Below are positions 1-5,246 of a stretch of DNA of 12,841 bases, in pieces. The notes under the pieces are model-generated. The model had not been told where the DNA came from. It saw only the letters and a list, made by a program, of their open reading frames with translations, and searched no databases. Location of the stretch: NCBI GenBank assembly GCA_016293925.1, contig JAEDCX010000068.1, positions 1 to 12,841 of the forward strand, in the 5' to 3' direction. Source of the stretch: Lachnospiraceae bacterium. Its GTDB lineage: Bacteria > Bacillota > Clostridia > Lachnospirales > Lachnospiraceae. How positions within the stretch are numbered: the first letter of the stretch is position 1; the number at the start of each line of letters is the position of its first letter. The position numbers were made by a program, and so were the translations under genes.

Positions 1-2
1 TG

Positions 3-455
3 ATTTTCCGGTGGGCCAATGAGGAAGAGGCACGCAGGAATTCATTTCATACAGAGCCGATCCCCTATGAAGACCATTGTAAGTGGTATCGGGCGAAGAT
101 GGGTTCCGACGCAGCCTGCATCTATATCCTCTGTGACGGGGATGCGTGTATCGGGCAGACGAGGATCGACATCGAGGGTGATAGCGCAGTGATTTCTTAT
201 TTCGTGGATCCGGTGTACCGGAACCGGGGATATGGGAAAACAATACTGCGGCTGTTACAGGAAACGGTTGCGGCAGAGCACACCGATATTCTGTTTCTGA
301 TTGCACGGGTGAAGCCGGACAATATTCCCTCCAGAGCGGTTTTTGAAGCCTTGGGATATGAGATGCGGAAAGCGGACGGAGAGATGATCGAGTATGTGTA
401 TCGCCTCTGTCAGGCGTCACCGGGGGATGCTCCATGCGGGAACCTTCGAAAATGA
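3..455 (+). CDS. GNAT-family N-acetyltransferase, C-terminal part (5' truncated by window)
   Basis: The frame is already open at base 3 and runs to TGA at 453-455, so the gene begins before the window; the in-frame ATG at 99 is internal. GNAT enzymes move an acetyl group from acetyl-CoA to an amine. The acetyl-CoA loop is visible as RNRGYGKTIL, preceded by a beta strand (AVISYFVDP) and followed by the usual NxxSRxxFExLGY end of the fold (NIPSRAVFEALGYEM). The segment before M99 (RNSFHTEPIPYEDHCKWYRAKM) resembles acetyltransferases of the PseH type, which act on nucleotide-linked amino sugars and are sometimes fused behind a PseG hydrolase. That would fit a cell-surface sugar pathway upstream of the window, but this is inference. 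The last ten or so residues (ASPGDAPCGNLRK) lie outside the fold. Family call is secure; substrate is not. Confidence 0.85.
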   Translation: MFRWANEEEARRNSFHTEPIPYEDHCKWYRAKMGSDAACIYILCDGDACIGQTRIDIEGDSAVISYFVDPVYRNRGYGKTILRLLQETVAAEHTDILFLIARVKPDNIPSRAVFEALGYEMRKADGEMIEYVYRLCQASPGDAPCGNLRK

Positions 456-457
456 TG

Positions 458-486
458 TTGTACCGTGGAGAATCGTATGGTATCAT
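458..486 (+). promoter_or_regulatory. Putative sigma-A promoter with extended -10
   Basis: TTGTAC (458-463) is followed after 17 bp by TATCAT (481-486), with TGG directly before the -10 (extended -10). The -10 sits inside a perfect 12-bp palindrome, GTATCATGATAC (480-491). Placed between the GNAT stop and the next coding frame, it would drive the gene at 564/744. Motif reading only. Confidence 0.5.
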
Positions 487-507
487 GATACTGTGCAGGT
501 TGGGGAG

Positions 508-575
508 GACACCCATAACAAAAAACAATACGCTGCATGTTTCTGTGAGAGGGGGAGACACCCATAACAAAAAAC
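508..575 (+). repeat. Two 19-bp direct repeats, each with an SD-like stretch in front
   Basis: GACACCCATAACAAAAAAC occurs at 508-526 and again at 557-575, identical over 19 bp with a 49-bp period. Each copy is preceded by a purine-rich, ribosome-binding-like run (GGGGAGG at 502-508, GAGGGGGAG at 549-557). The second copy encodes the ITKN that begins the following coding frame; the first copy is in a different frame. It may be a duplication of a gene start or a pair of protein-binding sites. Confidence 0.75.
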
Positions 576-743
576 GTAACGGTAACAGATGAAAATGGAA
601 CATATGTAGGCACTACTTACCCCAAAAGGGCAAGAGGGCTTGTGAAGAATGGACGGGCGCTTTTCGTGGACGACTGTACCATTCGTTTGTCCGGAAAAAC
701 GGAACCGTCCGATGATCATGATAACCAATCGGAGGTAAAACAA
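564..743 (+). other. In-frame coding extension upstream of ATG 744, possible ATA start
   Basis: The frame of the next gene stays open from the TGA at 546-548 through to 744. It reads ITKNVTVTDENGTYVGTTYP, then KRARGLVKNGRALFVDD and a polar stretch to KQ-M. I recall this as an N-terminal module in Lachnospiraceae hypothetical proteins (VTVTDE...YPKRAKGLVKNGRARFVDE), so this stretch probably is or was protein. No ATG, GTG or TTG precedes the conserved part. The only start-like arrangement is GAGGGGGAG (549-557), six bases, then ATA (564-566). GTG at 642 lies inside the conserved module. Either a rare ATA start is used, or the original start has been lost and translation now begins at 744. Recognition of the module is from memory. 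Confidence 0.5.
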
Positions 744-1883
744 ATGAATTACATATATTTCAATCCACGGGAATGGTCTTTGGAACAGACACAGTACAAT
801 ACGCAGTATCAGAACAACGGATTCCGGCAGCAGGGTTCCGGCTGGCAGCCAAACACGGAGCGCAGTTTTATCGATGACTTCGACGGTGATCTGGTGGAGA
901 GCCTGATGTTCGGCGGGTGGAACGATTCTTATGTCAGAGTCGTTTCCGGGTCTCATCCGTTGCCGCCCGATACAGAGCATTGCTTCGTATTCTGGCTCAA
1001 CGGCGGTGAGAATGATAAGAACTCTGAGATCTGCCAGCTGCAGATTACGTTTTTCGGAAATTCGAGTGACAGCAATACCTACAAGCTGAATCGTAATTAT
1101 ATTAAGCCGAGACTGCACAAGCAGGGCTGGGAGTTGTATGCGATTCCTTTTGTGACGCCTGCTTCCGAGCAGGAGACGGTGGATACCCGCTTCTCTTTTG
1201 TGTCGGGGAATGCGCCTATGGCGGTAAAGCCTGCCAAAGAATTATCCTTCTATCAGGATTGGGAGGATGAGCCGGATGAATTCGCCCAATGGCGTCCGCA
1301 GCGGCATAACCTGATTTTCGAGGATGGCTGGCCGTCGATCAATATGTACGGCGGTAACAAGTATTCTACCGATATCCTTCGTACGAGACGTGACGGGAAT
1401 GCAGGCAAACAGCAGAGTGATGTAAGCGGTCATCAGCAGAACCCGGGACAGGGACGTGCAACTGCCTGGCCGGAGGCGGCATTGCTGCAAGAGGCCAGAG
1501 AGCGGCAGGAAGAGCTTGGGGAACGGGTCGAAGAGCTTGAGGAACGATACAATGAGCTGCGTGAGCGTTGCGAGGAACTGCAGAGCGAGCATTCATTCAG
1601 TGAGGAGATGCGGTCCCGTCTGGAGGATGGCATTGACGATGCTGCGGAGGGAATGCATATCACAGCAGCACTTTCTGCACTGAATATGCAGTTTCAATGT
1701 GCGGATGAGATGCTTGCCAATCAATATGTGCCCAGGGAGGCCCTGGAGGGTCTGCTGAACGGTGCACAGGATCAGCTTGACAGCGTAGAAGAGATGCTCG
1801 ACAATCGGGAAGAGATGCTGGACGATCTGGAGGATATACTGGGCGATCTGGAAGATGAGCTAGAAGAAGCGGAAGAAGACTGA
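744..1883 (+). CDS. Hypothetical protein: beta-rich N-terminal domain plus acidic coiled-coil tail
   Basis: ATG 744 was chosen because GGAGG (731-735) lies eight bases before it; an upstream in-frame extension is described separately. The product is 379 residues with no signal peptide or membrane segment. Residues about 1-165 are rich in Trp, Tyr and beta-type alternation (DLVESLMFGGWNDSYVRV, CFVFWLNGGEN, ICQLQITFFG, ELYAIPFVTP), like a carbohydrate-binding-type beta-sandwich, though I cannot name the family. A short aromatic stretch (DEFAQWRPQRHNLIFEDGWP) and a Gln/Gly/Arg-rich linker follow. Residues about 244-300 form a strong heptad coiled coil (QEELGERVEELEERYNELRE). The tail from about 345 is very acidic (EEMLDDLEDILGDLEDELEE). 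The gene is a single unit between the promoter at 458 and the terminator at 1934. Function unknown; a structural, oligomerising cytoplasmic protein would fit. Confidence 0.75.
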   Translation: MNYIYFNPREWSLEQTQYNTQYQNNGFRQQGSGWQPNTERSFIDDFDGDLVESLMFGGWNDSYVRVVSGSHPLPPDTEHCFVFWLNGGENDKNSEICQLQITFFGNSSDSNTYKLNRNYIKPRLHKQGWELYAIPFVTPASEQETVDTRFSFVSGNAPMAVKPAKELSFYQDWEDEPDEFAQWRPQRHNLIFEDGWPSINMYGGNKYSTDILRTRRDGNAGKQQSDVSGHQQNPGQGRATAWPEAALLQEARERQEELGERVEELEERYNELRERCEELQSEHSFSEEMRSRLEDGIDDAAEGMHITAALSALNMQFQCADEMLANQYVPREALEGLLNGAQDQLDSVEEMLDNREEMLDDLEDILGDLEDELEEAEED

Positions 1884-1933
1884 TTCCGAAACAGGGATTG
1901 AAAGCGCTCCAAGATATTTTTGCAATGAATGTG

Positions 1934-1963
1934 GCAGGACACTGTATGGTGTCCTGCTTTTTT
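1934..1963 (+). terminator. Rho-independent terminator
   Basis: GCAGGACAC (1934-1942) pairs perfectly with GTGTCCTGC (1949-1957) across a six-base loop, followed by six T (1958-1963). It ends the transcript of the gene stopping at 1883 and isolates it from the heat-shock unit. Confidence 0.92.
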
Positions 1964-1990
1964 CAGTTTATAAATTTTTAATCATTTTTA

Positions 1991-2017
1991 TTAGCACTCA
2001 CTATTGACGAGTGCTAA
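1991..2017 (+). promoter_or_regulatory. CIRCE operator (HrcA binding site)
   Basis: TTAGCACTC (1991-1999), nine bases, then GAGTGCTAA (2009-2017): a match at every position to the CIRCE inverted repeat bound by the repressor HrcA. The right half overlaps the -35 box of the hsp20 promoter, so bound HrcA would exclude RNA polymerase. Heat or unfolded protein, by diverting GroE from HrcA, would release it. CIRCE is usual at groE and dnaK operons; placement at an hsp20 gene is less common. Confidence 0.97.
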
Positions 2018-2032
2018 TAATGGTGTTATAAC
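2004..2032 (+). promoter_or_regulatory. Sigma-A promoter of hsp20
   Basis: TTGACG (2004-2009) and TATAAC (2027-2032) are separated by 17 bp. The -35 overlaps CIRCE. Transcription would start near 2039, leaving a leader of about 97 bases before ATG 2136; I see no clear riboswitch fold in it. Confidence 0.85.
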
Positions 2033-2135
2033 AGAGTCATAACAAAGAAACAAACACCTTCACAACATTTCAGAACTGACTGCAGCGGTTTTGATGAAGT
2101 GATCGCATTAGATGAGTTTTAAGGAGGAATGACTT

Positions 2136-2624
2136 ATGTTAGTACCAGGATTTTTTGATGACGCTTTTGTAAACACTGTTTTTGATGATATGTTTTTCGG
2201 TCCGTCCAAGAGAACGACCGGCAAGGAGAAGAAACCCTCTGTTGCAATGTCGATGAAAACAGATGTCCAGGAATTTGATGATCACTTTGTAATTGACTAT
2301 GAGCTTCCGGGATTTGAGAAGTCCGACATTACCGCAGAGTTGAAAGACGGATATCTGATTGTGAAAGCAGAGAAGAATGTAGTGAATGAACCGGAAACGG
2401 ATGAGAATGCTTCCGAGGAGAACAAGAAGCAGACGACTGCAGTTGGCAGATACATCCGCAGGGAGCGTTACTACGGCGCTTATGAGAGAAGCTTCTATGT
2501 AGGCGAGAATCTGACACAGGAGGATATTAAGGCATCCTTTGAGAAGGGCATTCTGAGTATTACCGTACCGAAGAAGGAGACCGTTCCGGAGGTAGAGGAG
2601 AAGCATTTCATTGACATCGCATAA
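2136..2624 (+). CDS. Hsp20/alpha-crystallin small heat-shock protein
   Basis: A 162-residue ATP-independent holdase that binds unfolding proteins in the cytoplasm and hands them to DnaK/GroE. ATG 2136 has an ideal site, AAGGAGG, at 2121-2127. The short N-terminal arm (MLVPGFFDDAFVNTVFDDMFFG) matches clostridial Hsp18-type proteins. The alpha-crystallin domain spans about residues 40-155: MKTDVQEFDDHFVIDYELPGF begins it, and its conserved end is the AxxxxGxLxIxxPK motif seen as ASFEKGILSITVPK. A charged Glu/Asn/Lys insert (about 88-105) sits in the loop between strands. The C-terminus FIDIA carries the I-x-I motif that docks onto neighbouring subunits in the oligomer. It is a single-gene transcript with CIRCE control in front and a strong terminator behind. 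Length and motifs are normal for the family. Confidence 0.96.
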   Translation: MLVPGFFDDAFVNTVFDDMFFGPSKRTTGKEKKPSVAMSMKTDVQEFDDHFVIDYELPGFEKSDITAELKDGYLIVKAEKNVVNEPETDENASEENKKQTTAVGRYIRRERYYGAYERSFYVGENLTQEDIKASFEKGILSITVPKKETVPEVEEKHFIDIA

Positions 2625-2697
2625 TGCGATGGCATACAGAGGCGGGGGCCTCCCCGCCAAATAAAATCAAATATTAGAATCATATTTTCTCTCGTTA

Positions 2698-2739
2698 CAG
2701 GGAACTGCTCGCCGGAAAGGTGGGCAGTTCCCTGTTTTT
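2698..2739 (+). terminator. Rho-independent terminator of hsp20
   Basis: CAGGGAACTGC (2698-2708) pairs with GCAGTTCCCTG (2724-2734). The stem continues inward as TCGCC/GGTGG with wobble pairs around a GGAAA loop, and five T follow (2735-2739). This very stable hairpin makes it unlikely that GTG 2720, inside it, is a real start codon. Confidence 0.93.
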
Positions 2740-2740
2740 G

Positions 2741-3371
2741 GTGCATCCGGATCCGGATAAACTGTATATGCGGCTGATGATCGCTGCGGTGTGGATTGCA
2801 GCGATTCCGATATTAGGCAAATATGTGATTCTGCCGATCTCCGGCGTGACGTTTCTTCTCTTTGGCGGGATTCTGTTTCTGCCGGGAGTGATCTATTTCA
2901 TCAGTGCACGGGTAGTGCGGAAAGGCGCGGTTTTGGCAGCTGTTCTTTTCCTGCTGTGTACGATATTCGGTCATTCGGACAGCTTCGCATTCTGGAAGCA
3001 GGATATCGTGTATGAGGGGGAATCCGTGTACAATTATCTGCAGGTTTCCGAGGATGAGGAGAGTGTGTATCTGTCCACCAATGTGCTGTTCGGTGTCCAG
3101 TCCGTTTACATGAAGAATGATACACTGGCGGGGATGTATTATGATTATGCGCTGGCAACGCCGCTGTATGCCGGTTATCGGGGAGCAGGATGAGGCGGAG
3201 CTGTTGATTCTCGGAAGGGGAACCGGAACCTATGCCATGCAGTGCAGCCGGTATTATCCCAATATGACTGCGGAGGGCGTGGTGATCGATGAACTGATAT
3301 CGGATGAGATGGAATATTACAAAGAAATCTACCGGGAACAGGGAATTCGGGGATTATTGGAGAACTTCTGA
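2741..3371 (+). pseudogene. Remnant of a membrane-anchored spermidine-synthase-like protein
   Basis: Two adjacent frames together spell one decayed protein. The first (2741-3193) has hydrophobic segments (MIAAVWIAAIPILGKYVIL, SGVTFLLFGGILFLPGVIYF, GAVLAAVLFLLCTIFG), then YNYLQV...VYLSTNVLFGVQSVYMK...MYYDYALA, typical of the N-terminal strands of spermidine/spermine-synthase-like proteins. The second resumes at 3183 with EQDEAELLILGRGTGTYAMQC, the aminopropyltransferase/methyltransferase nucleotide-binding loop. Removing one G from the GGGG run at 3180-3183 joins them without a stop. After ...YYPNMTAEGV the frame jumps to VIDELISDEMEYYKEIYREQ..., which I recall as the C-terminal tail of this family, so roughly the catalytic half is missing. 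The 5' end starts abruptly after the hsp20 terminator with no ribosome binding site. I regard it as non-functional. Family assignment is by recollection of homologues. Confidence 0.75.
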
Positions 3372-3375
3372 TGCA

Positions 3376-3381
3376 TATAAT
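3376..3381 (+). promoter_or_regulatory. Candidate -10 box for the subtilase gene
   Basis: A perfect TATAAT lies at 3376-3381, just after the remnant's stop and about 30 bases before ATG 3411. The region 17 bp upstream (ATTATT, 3353-3358) is a poor -35, so this is only a candidate. Confidence 0.35.
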
Positions 3382-3410
3382 GGTGTAAATGTGTATCGAG
3401 GAATACTGTT

Positions 3411-5117
3411 ATGAATGATCAGAGACTGGAGAATCTGTTGAATCTCAGCCTGGACGCCACCGCAAAGGAACGTGCGGAATCGGAAGCACTGGAGGAAGGA
3501 TATTCCCCGGCAACGGATACATGGGAATTGATCGTACAGTATCACGGAAATCTGCTGCGATATCAATCGGAGGAGATTCGGATCGAACCTTTGATTGACG
3601 GATATGCGATCGTACGGATCAGAGAGCCTTTGATTGAGGCTTTTGCGCGACTGGAAGAAGTGGAATATATTGAAAAACCGAAGAGGCTTGTGTTTGCCAC
3701 GACAATGGCGGCACGGGCCTCTTGTATATATCAGGTAACGGAGGGGGCCATGCAGCTGACCGGGGAAGGGGTGCTGGTGGCGGTGCTGGATTCCGGTGTG
3801 GCGTATTACCGCAGGGAGTTCAGGACCGAGTCGGATCAGTCGAGAATTCTCGCACTGCTGGATCAGATCACCGGGGTGGAGTACAATCGGGAGAAAATCA
3901 ATGAGGCACTGCGGGCACCCAATGCACAACTGGCACAGCAGATTGTGGCAAGCACGGATCAGACCGGACACGGTACGGCGGTTGCCGGAATTGTGACCCA
4001 GATTGCACCGGAATGTGATCTGGTGGTGGTGAAACTGGGGCGGAGCGGAGATTATACCTATCCCAGAACGACGGAGTTGATGCGGGCGTTGAAATTCGCG
4101 GTACAGAAGGCATTGTTCTATAACCGGCCCATGGTTATCAATATCAGTCTGGGAAGCAGTTACGGTCCGCATGACGGTACAGGTCTTCTGGAGCGGTATA
4201 TTGACAGGATTGCACAGATGGGGAAGCTGGTGATCTGTATCGGGAGCGGAAATGAAGGGAGCAATTCCGGGCATTATTACGGACGAATCAACGGCGGAAT
4301 GAACGGGTATGGGAGGAGGCAGGAGCTGGAATTCTCCGTGGCGCGGTATGAGGGCAGTCTGTCCCTGCAGATCTGGCAGTCCTATCAGGATGTTTACCGT
4401 ATGACCCTGATATCGCCGGACGGAGTGGAGCATGTTCTGCCGGAATTAGGGAATGCGGCGGTGCGGATTCCGATTACGGGAGCAGATGCGCTGATTTACC
4501 TGGGAGAGCCAACACCCTACAGCATGGGGAAGGAAACGTATTTTGACCTGATTCCGACAGATGATTTCCTGCCGAGCGGTATCTGGCGGATCAGGGTGGA
4601 GGGACTGGAGGTACGGAACGGTCAGTTCAATGCGTATCTGCCGTCCCAGGAAGCAAGGCAGCCCGGAACACGTTTTATCCGGCCTGCCACAGAGCGGACG
4701 CTGACGATTCCGTCTACAGCAGGTGAGGTGATCACGGTGGGAGCATATGATGCCAGAACAGATTCCTATGCGGATTTCTCGGGAAGAGGATATGTGTCGG
4801 AACTGGGCGGTGAGATGGTGAGTATGGTGAAGCCGGAGCTGGTGGCACCGGGCGTGAATCTCCGGGTGCTTGCCGGAGAGAGCGGTACCACTGTGGTGTC
4901 GGGTACTTCTTTTGCAACGCCTATCGTTGCGGCCGGTGCGGCGTTGCTGATGGAATGGGGAATTACAAAGGGGAATGATCCGTATCTGTACGGAGCCAAG
5001 TGTAAGGCATATCTGATCCGGGGAGCCAGGCGGTTTGGCGGATTCAATGTCTGGCCGAATGAACTGGTTGGCTGGGGAGCATTGTGTCTGGCGGATAGTT
5101 TTCCGGCGGTGGAGTAA
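3411..5117 (+). CDS. S8 (subtilisin) family serine peptidase, clostridial Csp-like
   Basis: A 568-residue serine endopeptidase with the full catalytic set: Asp127 in VAVLDSGV, His187 in GHGTAVAGI, Ser500 in SGTSFATP, and oxyanion Asn281 in GSGNEGS. ATG 3411 has GAGGA at 3398-3402. There is no signal peptide or membrane segment, so it acts in the cytoplasm or the forespore, as Csp proteases do. Residues about 1-95 look like a prodomain ending in an EYIEKPKRL strand. The long stretch between Asn281 and Ser500 (about 300-440, EFSVARYEGSLSLQIW...WRIRVEGLEVRNGQFNAYL) fits the jelly-roll insert of the clostridial CspA/B/C germination proteases, which process the pro-form of the cortex hydrolase SleC. 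Unlike CspC/CspA pseudoproteases of Clostridioides difficile, the triad here is intact. Lachnospiraceae often carry several paralogues of unproven role, so a germination role is only a possibility. No partner gene is adjacent. Confidence 0.92.
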   Translation: MNDQRLENLLNLSLDATAKERAESEALEEGYSPATDTWELIVQYHGNLLRYQSEEIRIEPLIDGYAIVRIREPLIEAFARLEEVEYIEKPKRLVFATTMAARASCIYQVTEGAMQLTGEGVLVAVLDSGVAYYRREFRTESDQSRILALLDQITGVEYNREKINEALRAPNAQLAQQIVASTDQTGHGTAVAGIVTQIAPECDLVVVKLGRSGDYTYPRTTELMRALKFAVQKALFYNRPMVINISLGSSYGPHDGTGLLERYIDRIAQMGKLVICIGSGNEGSNSGHYYGRINGGMNGYGRRQELEFSVARYEGSLSLQIWQSYQDVYRMTLISPDGVEHVLPELGNAAVRIPITGADALIYLGEPTPYSMGKETYFDLIPTDDFLPSGIWRIRVEGLEVRNGQFNAYLPSQEARQPGTRFIRPATERTLTIPSTAGEVITVGAYDARTDSYADFSGRGYVSELGGEMVSMVKPELVAPGVNLRVLAGESGTTVVSGTSFATPIVAAGAALLMEWGITKGNDPYLYGAKCKAYLIRGARRFGGFNVWPNELVGWGALCLADSFPAVE

Positions 5118-5130
5118 ACAGAATACGGAA

Positions 5131-5158
5131 AAGGAAAAATGGATCATTTTCTTTTTTT
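5131..5158 (+). terminator. Weak A/T-rich terminator candidate
   Basis: AAAATG (5136-5141) pairs with CATTTT (5145-5150) over a three-base loop and is followed by C and seven T (5152-5158), with A-rich sequence on the other flank. It lies 14 bases after the subtilase stop. The stem is weak, but position and T-run are right. Confidence 0.5.
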
Positions 5159-5192
5159 GACGGGATGGGGTGTATGATTTTCGACCGCAGTA

Positions 5193-5201
5193 TGGTAAAA
5201 T
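5193..5201 (+). promoter_or_regulatory. Putative extended -10 promoter of the kinase operon
   Basis: TGG followed by TAAAAT (5196-5201) makes an extended -10 element about 45 bases before the kinase start. No good -35 is found 16-18 bp upstream (TATGAT, 5173-5178). It resembles the TGG-TATCAT element at 478-486. Confidence 0.4.
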
Positions 5202-5246
5202 GGATACAGAATAGCGGTTCGCATCACGCAGGAGGACGGTTTGCCT

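Noticed and set aside
480..491. Palindrome GTATCATGATAC as a separate operator
   Set aside because: It coincides with the promoter -10 and is short; mentioned with the promoter but not claimed as a distinct site.
2641..2658. GC-rich hairpin GGCGGGG/CCCCGCC after hsp20
   Set aside because: Stable but with no T-run on either strand; the real terminator is at 2698-2739. It may add to mRNA 3' stability, but nothing more can be said.
2720..2740. GTG 2720 as start of the membrane protein frame
   Set aside because: It lies inside the hsp20 terminator stem and has no ribosome site; the homologous part begins later and the gene is broken anyway.
3117..3371. 84-codon frame as an independent gene
   Set aside because: Its first 22 codons overlap the preceding frame and read as non-protein-like sequence; the conserved part starts at 3183 and continues the upstream protein after a one-base shift.
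3354..4433. Long minus-strand frame (359 codons) opposite the subtilase
   Set aside because: The opposite strand has an intact catalytic protein; the minus frame is His/Arg/Ile-rich without motifs, a by-product of codon usage.
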